Assembly (NCBI RefSeq): GCF_039794105.1
Contig: NZ_JBDIWA010000005.1
Coordinates: 1 to 64,000 of the forward strand
Source: Kuenenia sp039794105
GTDB taxonomy: Bacteria; Planctomycetota; Brocadiia; Brocadiales; Brocadiaceae
Reading direction: 5' to 3'
DNA length: 64,000 bases
Both the position numbers and the translations under genes were made by a program. The first letter of the stretch is position 1, and every line of letters starts with the position of its first letter. The notes beneath the pieces were generated by a model. The model did not search any database. It was not told the origin of the DNA and saw only the letters and a list, made by a program, of their open reading frames with translations. Of this stretch, positions 26,142 to 34,847 are shown piece by piece.

Positions 26142-29100
26142 ATGTTTAATAAGCCGCCAAACCATATATTCTTTTTGTTTATTTTATTCTTAATTCTACA
26201 GCAATGTTCTGTTTGCATAAACCATACAGATTGTTACGCTGAAACGGATTCTCGCAATAATGAAAAAGGTCTGGATACGTACGTCCAATTAACGGTTGAT
26301 ATTTCACGCGACAGGCAACAGATCAGCGATTATATATACGGAGTCAACGTTGCCAACTGGTGTCAGGGATATTATTTTGATTTATGCGCGCCGAAACTTA
26401 AAGAGGCAAATGTTTCCGTAGTCAGGTTGGGCGCCACGAATATGGAACGTTACAATTACAGCCTTAACCGGATGTACAACGTATTCTCCTTTGAAAATCA
26501 GTATCTTTCCATGAGCTGGGAGAGTTTTGTTAAATGGTGCCGGGACGATGTTGATGCCGAACCATTCCTTCTTGTGCCTGTGTTTGGTTATGTGGCGGGC
26601 GATGGGAATACTATCGATGACGAGGATTTTTACCGCATACAGACTACGGATGACGTCAAATCATGGATATTTCAGGCAGGCGATGATATAAAATTCTGGG
26701 AAATCGGAAACGAACCATGGATTGCATGGAGACGATATGACTATCCTGACATTTACGAAGACAGCGCCCATGGGGATTTGGTACTTAATTCCGACACTGC
26801 CTTTGACAACTACTTCCCGCGCTTGCTCTCCGTTGCAGACGCAATAAAAGAGGCAAACCCCAATGCTTCAACATTTGGCCCCACTCCCGCAAACTGGTGG
26901 TTATATTGGAATAACGACTATTCCCTCTATTGTCCGGTTACCGAAATCAATGGGGTATCTCAGCCTGACGATGAGGGGTGGCAGATAATGATGGATGAAG
27001 AAAATGAGTGGAACAGGGAAGTATTTCCTGACCGGGGTAATGATCCGGAAATCGTTGGATGGGAAACGGATGAAAACCGTGTTTTGTGTCAGTATCTTAT
27101 TCGTGCTGCGGAACATGAGGCGGAAACCGGCATGAGGACGATTGATTTTTTAGATGTCCACAGATATATACAGGCTCTAACTGAATACGATGCCGTGCAG
27201 GAGACAAGATCCCTGTGGCAGGAGGGTTTTTATACACAAGATGCTGAAATAGTTAGTTCTTTTGACATTGAACCAAAAATACTAAAACGTTTTCAAAATA
27301 TGATTGCCAATTATTATCCTGGCACGGAAATATCCTTTTCCGAGTATGATTATTTTTACTGGAGTGGCTACCCGGAAAATCCTCAAATTGCGGCTATTGG
27401 CCAGATGGATTACCTTGGGTCTTTTGCCAAAATGGGGGTAAAGCTTGCCTGCAATTGGTATGTAGGAGAGCCGAATCAGGCTGGGAGCAGTTACGGCAGG
27501 GAAGCCGATTCCGCAAAACAGGCAATGTTCAGTGAAAAGGGAGAACCAAACCCGAAATACTGGGCATTCCGCCTTATGAGTACATATTTCAGAGGAGACG
27601 TTGCTTATGCCGAATCAAGCGACTGGGAAGCGTTTTCAGTCCATGCCTGTGCGCAATCCGATGGCGATGTTGTTGTGGTGGCAGCGTACAAAGGTGAGTA
27701 TGACGAATCGGGCGATTTAGTGCATGATCAGTCTGCAAAGACTGCCAGGTTGCAAATAAGCGGTTTTAGCGGAACACTCTATTTGAAGCAGATTTTGCGT
27801 TTCGGCATGAACGACCCCTACATTGTAGAAATGGAAACAGGAGGGGTTGCCGTGAGCGGTGGCGCATTGACGTATGAATTCCAGCCGTTGGCAATATACG
27901 CCTTCATCTTTTCTGAAAAAGACACACAAACAGAACCCGCCACATACCTTCATGTAAACCCTGTGCAAATGAATTTTGGACATTACGAAACCGGTATTTT
28001 GGAAAGCGATGGAGAAACAGCATATACTATGCCGGTTTATATAACAAACGCGCGGCAGGGAGTCACAACGTGGTCTGTTTCAGAAAACGCCTCGTGGTTG
28101 GATATTGCCGGTGAAACATCCGGAGAAGCAAAGGTAACCGATGTGGTATATGTAACCATTGACCGTTCTGATTTGTCAGAAGGCGTTTATGAAACTGCAA
28201 TAGAAGTAAACACACCGGAAGGCATAGTTGAGATACCGGTAACCGTGGAAGTAGTATCCCGGGAAGCAGAAGGAGTAAGAAGGATTTGTGACTTTGAAAC
28301 GGGCTCATTGGCGCATGCATGGAACGAATCTGAGCCGTATTCCATAGGCTGGTGGGATGCGCATGGCATTCCGGAAGACAGGAACAGCCCGTATATTTAC
28401 CGTTTTTCCCTGGATTACGAAGAGAAGCCTTCCATGGGCGGTATTGCCTCTATGAAGATAGAGTTTGACCGTTCAAACGGAGATACCAAAGATGGCAGGA
28501 AATATATGTCATTTGGCACGTATGGACATAAAACCGTAATCTATGGAGAAGATGGGCAACCTTCAGAAACATACGATGCAACTGCAAATTGGGAAGGATA
28601 TAAGAATCTACAGTTTGATATTAAAATAGAGACTACGGATAATGCTACGACAGAGCTTTTGGTGGTGATTACCGATGAACAGGGCAATAAGGGGAAACCG
28701 GATGTGGGAATAAAAAAATATAACAAATTTCCGAAGTTAGAGGATGGGGATTGGCAGACGTTTTCAATACCGCTTGACGGAAAATTCTATGATTGGCGTT
28801 ATCCGGAAGGGCAGGATGGCTCAACAACACAACTCGATTTCAGCCGCATATCAATGATTGAGTTTATTCCATGGAACGGTAGTGCAGATGCTTCAGGTGT
28901 TATATATCTTGACAATATTCTATTGACTTCAAATGCTGAAAACAAAGGGAAATTGTCGGGCACTGTGGTGAACAAAAAAAACAATAAACCCGTTAAATCG
29001 GCAAAAATAACTTTGAATGGAATCACGACAAATATCAAGTGGAAGACATCGTCGGACGATAATGGGTTTTTTGAAATTGAAGGCTTGGATAGCGGTACAT

Positions 29101-29201
29101 ACAAAATAAAAACGGAAAAAAGGGGGTATAAAAAAGTTAAGACCAAAATAGAGATACAAGGCGAGACGGAGGTTACAATTGAAATGAAGAGGGCAAATTA
29201 A
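26142..29201 (+). CDS. Exported GH44-like glycoside hydrolase, multidomain
   Basis: From ATG 26142 this gives 1019 residues with a signal peptide (hydrophobic 9-30); ATG 26115 is the alternative. The catalytic domain (about 40-590) has a TIM-barrel pattern like family 44: IYGVNVANW, VVRLGATNMERYNY, KFWEIGNEPW with the likely acid/base Glu near 190, FLDVHRY, and ISFSEYDYFYW with the likely nucleophile Glu near 400. Next comes a BACON-like domain (about 605-705, MNFGHYETG, VSENASWLDI), then a beta-sandwich carbohydrate-binding-like domain (about 708-925, from RRICDFETGS). Last is a carboxypeptidase-regulatory-like repeat (about 930-1015). GH44 enzymes cut beta-1,4-glucans or xyloglucan. Together with the CotH-family protein it suggests an extracellular polysaccharide or matrix module. 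Confidence 0.75.
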   Translation: MFNKPPNHIFFLFILFLILQQCSVCINHTDCYAETDSRNNEKGLDTYVQLTVDISRDRQQISDYIYGVNVANWCQGYYFDLCAPKLKEANVSVVRLGATNMERYNYSLNRMYNVFSFENQYLSMSWESFVKWCRDDVDAEPFLLVPVFGYVAGDGNTIDDEDFYRIQTTDDVKSWIFQAGDDIKFWEIGNEPWIAWRRYDYPDIYEDSAHGDLVLNSDTAFDNYFPRLLSVADAIKEANPNASTFGPTPANWWLYWNNDYSLYCPVTEINGVSQPDDEGWQIMMDEENEWNREVFPDRGNDPEIVGWETDENRVLCQYLIRAAEHEAETGMRTIDFLDVHRYIQALTEYDAVQETRSLWQEGFYTQDAEIVSSFDIEPKILKRFQNMIANYYPGTEISFSEYDYFYWSGYPENPQIAAIGQMDYLGSFAKMGVKLACNWYVGEPNQAGSSYGREADSAKQAMFSEKGEPNPKYWAFRLMSTYFRGDVAYAESSDWEAFSVHACAQSDGDVVVVAAYKGEYDESGDLVHDQSAKTARLQISGFSGTLYLKQILRFGMNDPYIVEMETGGVAVSGGALTYEFQPLAIYAFIFSEKDTQTEPATYLHVNPVQMNFGHYETGILESDGETAYTMPVYITNARQGVTTWSVSENASWLDIAGETSGEAKVTDVVYVTIDRSDLSEGVYETAIEVNTPEGIVEIPVTVEVVSREAEGVRRICDFETGSLAHAWNESEPYSIGWWDAHGIPEDRNSPYIYRFSLDYEEKPSMGGIASMKIEFDRSNGDTKDGRKYMSFGTYGHKTVIYGEDGQPSETYDATANWEGYKNLQFDIKIETTDNATTELLVVITDEQGNKGKPDVGIKKYNKFPKLEDGDWQTFSIPLDGKFYDWRYPEGQDGSTTQLDFSRISMIEFIPWNGSADASGVIYLDNILLTSNAENKGKLSGTVVNKKNNKPVKSAKITLNGITTNIKWKTSSDDNGFFEIEGLDSGTYKIKTEKRGYKKVKTKIEIQGETEVTIEMKRAN

Positions 29202-29252
29202 TACCTTATCAGTAATTTCTTTGCTCTTTTTGGCAAGATATTTAATTATTAA

Positions 29253-29480
29253 ATTCGAAATACGAAACACGAAATCCGAAACAAATTCTAATGACAAAAT
29301 GATTTGAAATTCTAAACAAATGCATCTTTCGTATCTCGCATTCCGTGTCTTCATATTGTTGTATGCTTTGGATTTGTTTTGAGTTTTATTCTTTGTTATT
29401 CGGATTTGTTTCGCATTTCGTACTTCGAATTTCGTATTTTTTATTTCTGGCTTGTTGCTGGTATAGCCAGCTTAGGTTTA
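29253..29480. repeat. Heptamer inverted repeats, family B copies 2a and 2b
   Basis: 29253-29353 is an inverted repeat of gaaatac/gaaacac units around aaattctaatgacaaaatgat. 29407-29480 is a single right arm (ttcgcat, ttcgtac, ttcgaat, ttcgtat) ending in ctggcttgttgctggtatag and agccagcttagg, which matches the outer end of the copies at 38784 and 43812. The stretch to 29592 also holds ccacagatttcacagattac, itself a small internal repeat. No gene is seen in 29202-29592. Confidence 0.8.
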
Positions 29481-29592
29481 CAAGGTGCGATTCAAATCCC
29501 AAATCGTAATTCGTAAAAAGAGAAACCACAGATTTCACAGATTACACAGATTAAAAAAATCGTAAATCGTAATTCGCCCATCCCCTCCTGTT

Positions 29593-30627
29593 TCACATGC
29601 GTATGGGGATTATTGTTGCAAACGATTCAATTGACTTTCTGAATGGGGTGTTTCGCACATATTTCCACTTCTCATCATTTGGTTCCGGCGCCTGTTTGGT
29701 AATGTTGCGGATAAAAGGAAGCCCCCTGAGACCCTCATTCAGCGCAAAGGCATGCGTCCGGGAATTTGCTTCGCCCATAGGGACTACATCGGTGACAAAA
29801 TCAACGAATACCTGCATATCGTCAAAGATTTCAGTCGTCACTGTCCGTCCGGTCTTAAAATTGCCAATGGTGGCGTCCGGAATAGTTTCCAATAAATTTA
29901 TACCTGCAAACAATGCATTTTCGCTGACATGTATTGCGCTCCTTGGCACGCCTACGACAATGTCTTTGAAAACAGCATCAACAAATACCTTTTTGAAAAA
30001 GTGTTTTGTTGCGTCGAGCGCATTTGTCGGGGCGCTTTCCCCTTCCGGTGTGTATTTGCCAAGGGTAAATCCGCTGGCAATATCTTTAAAGAAATTTATT
30101 ATTGTTCCGAAAAAACCGACCTTTTCCCCCTCCTGAATGGAACCATTGCTATCAACATAGTTAAATGGCGCGCCGGCGCCTACGTCTTTAAAAATGTTAA
30201 TAATATTTTCGCCGGCATCTTTCAGGTCTTTTCCTACTCTTTTGCTAAATTGAGATTGATTTAAGTCATAATCTATTGTATTTGTTTCTTTATTAAGCGC
30301 AAAAGAGTCCCCCCCGGGTTTTGACAGCAATTGATCTTCTTTATACATTTTTAACTGTTCTATAAACGATGGTGAGGTTTTCCCTTTTCTTATGTTTTCA
30401 GAGGCTGTTTGAATGGCAAAAGTATTACGCTCTAACTGCGATAATGCCGGTTTGCCGGTTTCTATAGTTTGGGCGGCGGAATGTGACGTCGTTTGGGATG
30501 CCTGGCTCTTTAATTCATGTTGAATAATATCACGGAACAATGAATTGTCCGTACCTTTGGCAGCATCTGTGGTGAAACCAGAATTGACCTGGGTACTGAT
30601 CATCGAAATTTCTGTACTCTGTATCAT
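29593..30627 (-). CDS. Unrecognised protein, 344 residues
   Basis: The start is ATG 30627 (MIQSTEISMISTQ), preceded by AAGAAGG at a good distance; a TTG two codons earlier is less likely. No family is recognised. The N-terminal about 90 residues are polar, rich in Ser, Thr, Gln and Ala (disordered in appearance), with no signal peptide or membrane segment. Residues about 125-215 contain several short amphipathic helices with repeated Phe-Phe-Lys and Gly motifs (IINIFKDVGAG, IINFFKDIASG, HFFKKVFVD), which look internally repeated. The C-terminus is mixed alpha-beta with FATIIPIRM at the end. The polar N-terminus is reminiscent of secreted flagellar hook-length or type III substrates, but this is weak. 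Codon use resembles the neighbours. Confidence 0.6.
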   Translation of the reverse strand: MIQSTEISMISTQVNSGFTTDAAKGTDNSLFRDIIQHELKSQASQTTSHSAAQTIETGKPALSQLERNTFAIQTASENIRKGKTSPSFIEQLKMYKEDQLLSKPGGDSFALNKETNTIDYDLNQSQFSKRVGKDLKDAGENIINIFKDVGAGAPFNYVDSNGSIQEGEKVGFFGTIINFFKDIASGFTLGKYTPEGESAPTNALDATKHFFKKVFVDAVFKDIVVGVPRSAIHVSENALFAGINLLETIPDATIGNFKTGRTVTTEIFDDMQVFVDFVTDVVPMGEANSRTHAFALNEGLRGLPFIRNITKQAPEPNDEKWKYVRNTPFRKSIESFATIIPIRM

Positions 30628-30701
30628 AATCAACCTTCTTTAAAGAATGTTTTCGTACGAGGCATAAGAATTTTTCGCAAATATAGTGCCTTCAAAATAA
30701 T

Positions 30702-30810
30702 AGAGGCGAAGCATTTGCCTGTGTAGAAGATAAGGACTTAAAATGCTGTACACCCGACAACTCCGTTTTGTTGAACGAGTTATAACTGTATGCAGGCAAA
30801 TGCTTCGCCC
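30702..30810. repeat. Hairpin repeat family C, long form, copy 4
   Basis: gaggcgaagcatttgcctg at the left and caggcaaatgcttcgccc at the right, with a different centre (aagataaggacttaaaatgc, then tgttgaacgagttataactg). That centre is shared with the long copy at 40774 but not with the short copies. It separates two divergent genes and may overlap their promoters. Confidence 0.85.
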
Positions 30811-30919
30811 AAATGGATAAGTGATTTTATTTTGATGTGAATATATATTAAAGAAAACGGTGTGGAAAAATTTTCCCCCTATTGTGTGCTGATATTGTTC
30901 AGAAAGGAATGTTTTTATA

Positions 30920-31822
30920 ATGACGGTATTGATAGAGATGAGTACCATGTGTTTCAAAGAAGCAGAGGTATTTAAAAAGGTTACAAATTGTAAGGAAATG
31001 GTTGAATCACAAGGGTTTGAATTTGGCATTCAACTTCATAATACCATTTCAAGGGAGTTGTATAACAAAATTAAGGGATATGATGTGAAGTATACCGTTC
31101 ATGCCCCATTATTTTCTCAACATTTCATAAATCTGGCAGGAGATAATTTTGAGCGTATTGTTGAGGATTTTGAAAACACGGCAAATATTCTTGAAGAGTT
31201 GAACAGCACTATTGCCGTGCTGCATGGATTTTTCATGACCACAAAACCAATTAAAAATGACCCTGCCAACTATGGGAAAGTATTGCGCGATACAATAGAC
31301 AGTAAATACCTTTTGCACAATACCCGCGTAATGAATCCGGAATATTTAGCTACGGAAGAGTTTCAGGGCTACCAAAAAAGGGTGAAAATAAATATGGAGA
31401 GGCTAAGAAGCCATTTCCCGGCCTACATCCTGTGCATGGAGAATGATTTTCCCGGACTTGGGAATGGAAATCAAACACCGGAGCATTTAAAATACCTTGA
31501 TTGCCCAATCTGGCTGGACGTCGGCCACCTATGGGCATCAGCAATTTTAAATAAATTTGATTTTTACGAGGGCCTTAACGAGATATGTACGCAATGTAGT
31601 GTTATGGGGGTACATTTAAATACAAATCAAACGCCACTCGATTGGAATTTCAAAGCGCCAATGGGAGATACCCATTCGCATTTTTCTACTGACTATGATA
31701 TGGATATGAAAAAAATCATTTCTCTTCTTAAAAAAAATCACATTACGCATTTTACCATCGAAATTATTGGTGGAAATGAAAAGGACGTAGCATTTTTCAT
31801 TGAGACATATCGAAATGCGTGA
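30920..31822 (+). CDS. Xylose-isomerase-like TIM-barrel protein (AP endonuclease family 2 fold)
   Basis: A 300-residue protein beginning MTVLIEMSTMCFKEAEVF after an AAAGGAA site. The strands IEMSTMC, KYTVHAPLF, IAVLHGFF, ILCMENDF, IWLDVGHLWA, GVHLNT and HFTIEIIGG alternate with helices in the pattern of sugar isomerases/epimerases and endonuclease IV. Likely metal ligands are His81, Glu174 (CMEND), Asp and His in LDVGH, His in MGVHLNT, and Glu in TIEII, which is close to the full three-metal set. Whether it acts on sugar phosphates or DNA cannot be settled; the lack of endonuclease IV's LNTCH-type signatures favours a sugar-type enzyme. It is transcribed alone, away from the unknown gene at 29593. 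Confidence 0.75.
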   Translation: MTVLIEMSTMCFKEAEVFKKVTNCKEMVESQGFEFGIQLHNTISRELYNKIKGYDVKYTVHAPLFSQHFINLAGDNFERIVEDFENTANILEELNSTIAVLHGFFMTTKPIKNDPANYGKVLRDTIDSKYLLHNTRVMNPEYLATEEFQGYQKRVKINMERLRSHFPAYILCMENDFPGLGNGNQTPEHLKYLDCPIWLDVGHLWASAILNKFDFYEGLNEICTQCSVMGVHLNTNQTPLDWNFKAPMGDTHSHFSTDYDMDMKKIISLLKKNHITHFTIEIIGGNEKDVAFFIETYRNA

Positions 31823-31867
31823 TAGTGTGTATGGTCGAAAGCATTTGCCCCGGCGAAACCGGCAACC

Positions 31868-31900
31868 TGCAGATTGTGGATTGTAGATTGTAGATTGTCG
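31868..31900. repeat. Heptamer tandem repeat, family A copy 4 (short)
   Basis: tgcagattgtggattgtagattgtagattgt: four units of the agattgt type. A partial family C arm (gtcgaaagcatttgcccc) lies just to the left near 31834. Confidence 0.75.
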
Positions 31901-32019
31901 CCCCCCTAACTCAATCAATAAACTTGACAAAACAAAATTTATTAGTATCATGCGGGAGTTTATTTTTTTATGCATGAGAAACCGTATCTATAATTCAATT
32001 TGGGAATGGTAAAGATAAA

Positions 32020-33030
32020 ATGTACAGGATATTAGTTGCGTCGAGCATTGCTTTTTTCACATTTTTGGTAATTATGGGGCCATTGACATATCGGACGCTT
32101 ATTCCCGCATTGGAATACGAGGCGAAGAACCATTTGATCTCGGTACGGGAAATAAAAAAGATGCAGATTCAAAACTTCTTTTATGAAAGATATGGAGATG
32201 TGCATATCCTTTCCAAAAACCCCATCGTAGAGCAAAGTTTACCCCGCTTCTCCAACGCCTTTAAATCTGCCGGTTTAGATTCTACCCCATACAAACAGGT
32301 CGATACCTATTACGGACCTCTTTTAGAACATTACCAAAGACAGTACGGTTATCAAAACATTCTTCTTGTTGATAAAGACGGAAATGTTGTTTTCGGGGTA
32401 AAGCGCGACGAATACCTCGGCACAAATTTAAAAACAGGCGTTTTTAGTTCATTTACCATTGGAGAGGTGTATAGGGAAGGTTTGAATAATATTAAATTTT
32501 CTGATTTGACATGGAGTGAGGATTCAAAAGATTTCATCTTTCTGGGGGCTGCCCCTGTGTATGATGTTTCTAATAATCTTTTAGGTTTGGTGGTAGTTGA
32601 AATACCTTTTTCAAAGATTGATTATATTTTATTGCAAAGGGATGGATTAGGGGAAACCGGGGAAATTTATGTGGTTGGCGATGACAACTTCATGCGGTCT
32701 AAGTCAAGGTTTTTGAAACAAAACACTATTTTAAAACTGGAAATTGACACACAGGCAACGAAAGAAGCGTTTGCAGGGCATACGGATATAAAAATAATAA
32801 AGGATTACCGTAATATGCCCGTACTCAGCGCCTATACCCCCCTTGAAAACCTCAGGGATATAAACTGGATACTTTTGGTGGAAATGGATAAAAAAGAGGC
32901 GTTTTATGCCGTGCTTGCCTTGAAAACAAATCTTATCATCATTGGTACGGTCATAGCCGTTATCACGATTGTTTATCTTTATTTTTACTTTCGGAAAAGA
33001 CATTTGCAAAGTGGTCATTCAACGTATTAA
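32020..33030 (+). CDS. Membrane dCache-type sensor without output domain
   Basis: A 336-residue protein with membrane segments at about 5-25 and 300-322 bounding a periplasmic domain of about 275 residues. That domain looks like a double Cache sensor. It shows an N-terminal long helix (EAKNHLISVREIKKMQIQNF), then IVEQSLP, YGYQNILLVDKDGNVVFG, FLGAAPVYD, LLGLVVVEIP, GETGEIYVVG and VLSAYTPLEN, the sequence order typical of chemoreceptor and kinase ligand-binding domains. The cytoplasmic tail is only about 14 residues (FRKRHLQSGHSTY), so there is no HAMP, methyl-accepting, kinase or GGDEF domain. It may be a receptor truncated at its end or a sensor subunit acting through a partner. Its last 68 bases overlap the convergent downstream gene. 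Confidence 0.75.
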   Translation: MYRILVASSIAFFTFLVIMGPLTYRTLIPALEYEAKNHLISVREIKKMQIQNFFYERYGDVHILSKNPIVEQSLPRFSNAFKSAGLDSTPYKQVDTYYGPLLEHYQRQYGYQNILLVDKDGNVVFGVKRDEYLGTNLKTGVFSSFTIGEVYREGLNNIKFSDLTWSEDSKDFIFLGAAPVYDVSNNLLGLVVVEIPFSKIDYILLQRDGLGETGEIYVVGDDNFMRSKSRFLKQNTILKLEIDTQATKEAFAGHTDIKIIKDYRNMPVLSAYTPLENLRDINWILLVEMDKKEAFYAVLALKTNLIIIGTVIAVITIVYLYFYFRKRHLQSGHSTY

Positions 33031-34729
33031 AAGGAAATATACCTATTGGATATTCACGGCATTTTACCACCTCGTTGTAGACCATTTTCTCTTTAATCGC
33101 CGCCAGTTTTTTTTGTCTGTTCCCGAACTCATTCGTTATTTGTTTAAACATCGACGCATTCAATTCTTTGATTTGATGGAATAACTGACTTCGTTTCTCC
33201 TTGTCGCTTCCCCTCATCCTCTCTATCAATGCACGTTTTTCCTCCACCATTTTTAAAAACACGGGATGTTGCCTTGTTTTTCCCGAAGCGTGCCGTTCGG
33301 GATTGGTGCGCATATCATTCAGCTCTTTTTGTAAAGCAGGGAATGTTTTCGCATCAATATCCTGTGTTTTGACCGGGAGAAATAATGTGGTTGTCGTCGT
33401 AATATATTTTGGCGGGTCTATGTGAAAGAAATCTTTCATGATGCCATTTGTTATCACATCGTATCTTGACCCGCCGGTTCCATGGATGAATACATCAGAC
33501 ACAAATAATCGCGAAAACATCGTCAGGGTAATCGCCCTTGGCCGCAACTTAATAGTGTGGGAAGGCTGCGACTCCAACGATCTGAGTCTGGAAATGATTT
33601 TCTGCGGATCTTCATCACTCTTTAATGCCCATTCCATTTGATTGCCATTTGTTATTATTATGGAACCGGCGTCATATCGTGCATAACATTTATTACGTGC
33701 GCCGCCTTTTTCCCATACCCAAAAAGGCAGTTCCACTAAGGTATCATGTATCTCCAGGTCGGGAACCGGATTTGCTTTAGAGGAAATGGCATGAGTGTTT
33801 CGATAATCATTTAATTTTTCGTTATGAATTTCTGCAAATTGTTTTGCATTGTACAAAATGTGCAGGAAAAAAGAGTAGAACCCTTTCGTGTTACACATCA
33901 GCGAGACAGGGATTTCAAGATTTTTAATGCCACATGCGTTTTCCATGCCCTTTCTTGCCGAAGTAAACAATCTCGTCATGTCCCTGCAGCCTTGCAGATA
34001 CGCATGCCGCATTTGATGAATAAAACAATCAAACATGATTTGCATATTTTTAACGGTATTTTTTACGTCGTCGTGATTGTTTTTCCGGAGCAATGCATCA
34101 ACTTTATCTTTAAAGTGTTCTATAACCTCTATCTTTTCAAACGAAATTTCTTCGTACGCCTGAGTTTCTTTCCCCTCAACAAATGATACTTTCTGAATAG
34201 ATGCTGATTCTTTGGAGAGACACGGTACATACATAAAACCAGCCGTACATGAATCACTATCGACGATAAGATTTATGCTTATACCTTTTAATCTCTCTGC
34301 CAGATGATATGCGAGATGGTTTTTTATCCATATCCCGGGATGATAGAAAATGGGTTCATGTCCGGTAAATATTATTGGTATACTTTCAGGACAGTGACAA
34401 TGTGAAATTTTTGATTCAACAGGCAAAAAACTTTCGTATAATTGTTCAGCGGCATTTTTTCCGCTATTATTTACCGTGTGGCTAGTTGTTTCGCGGAATT
34501 CGTGCGGCAGGAACGAAAGGATTTTTTTTGTGTATTGTGTTGCGGTGTTTAATAATTCCAGGCGGGTTTCATTCCGTAATGTCTGAAAAGGAATATCAAT
34601 TAATTTAAAGGCGTAATGCTGTATTTCCCGCATATTGTCTCGCGTCAATTCCGGGGCGTCTCCGATAGGCGGATAAAAAACGGTCGTTTCGTTTTCCGGT
34701 ATTTTATAAGGAATATTTTCTGTTGCCAT
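32963..34729 (-). CDS. Conserved planctomycete-type protein, function unknown
   Basis: A 588-residue soluble protein (ATG 34729; a TTG two codons earlier is in frame). Recognisable stretches are FTGHEPIFYHPGIWIKNHLA near residue 120, LIVDSDSC, a central LELPFW-like segment (VELPFWVWEKGG), LRPRAITLTMFSRLFVSDV, and FIHGTGGSRYDVITNGI, followed by a charged coiled coil (about 490-560). I recall proteins with this motif set from other planctomycetes, without known function. The paired HEP-HPG-KN motif resembles the nucleotide-binding start of some ligase or BshC-like enzymes, which is only a hint. The 3' end overlaps the dCache gene by 68 bases on opposite strands. guaA is divergent and 119 bases away. 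Confidence 0.65.
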   Translation of the reverse strand: MATENIPYKIPENETTVFYPPIGDAPELTRDNMREIQHYAFKLIDIPFQTLRNETRLELLNTATQYTKKILSFLPHEFRETTSHTVNNSGKNAAEQLYESFLPVESKISHCHCPESIPIIFTGHEPIFYHPGIWIKNHLAYHLAERLKGISINLIVDSDSCTAGFMYVPCLSKESASIQKVSFVEGKETQAYEEISFEKIEVIEHFKDKVDALLRKNNHDDVKNTVKNMQIMFDCFIHQMRHAYLQGCRDMTRLFTSARKGMENACGIKNLEIPVSLMCNTKGFYSFFLHILYNAKQFAEIHNEKLNDYRNTHAISSKANPVPDLEIHDTLVELPFWVWEKGGARNKCYARYDAGSIIITNGNQMEWALKSDEDPQKIISRLRSLESQPSHTIKLRPRAITLTMFSRLFVSDVFIHGTGGSRYDVITNGIMKDFFHIDPPKYITTTTTLFLPVKTQDIDAKTFPALQKELNDMRTNPERHASGKTRQHPVFLKMVEEKRALIERMRGSDKEKRSQLFHQIKELNASMFKQITNEFGNRQKKLAAIKEKMVYNEVVKCREYPIGIFPFNTLNDHFANVFSESKNKDKQS

Positions 34730-34847
34730 TTTCAAATGATTCTGTTTTAGTATTTTAAACCAACGTTGACATGGTTTTATTTTGCACTGAATAAAGCCAT
34801 GTTTTTAAAAACAGGCCGTATAAAAATATGTATGATTAGGAAAAGAA

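Noticed and set aside
29460..29520. tRNA-like tract (gcgattcaaatccc)
   Set aside because: It resembles a T-arm by chance; no acceptor, D or anticodon stems can be drawn around it.
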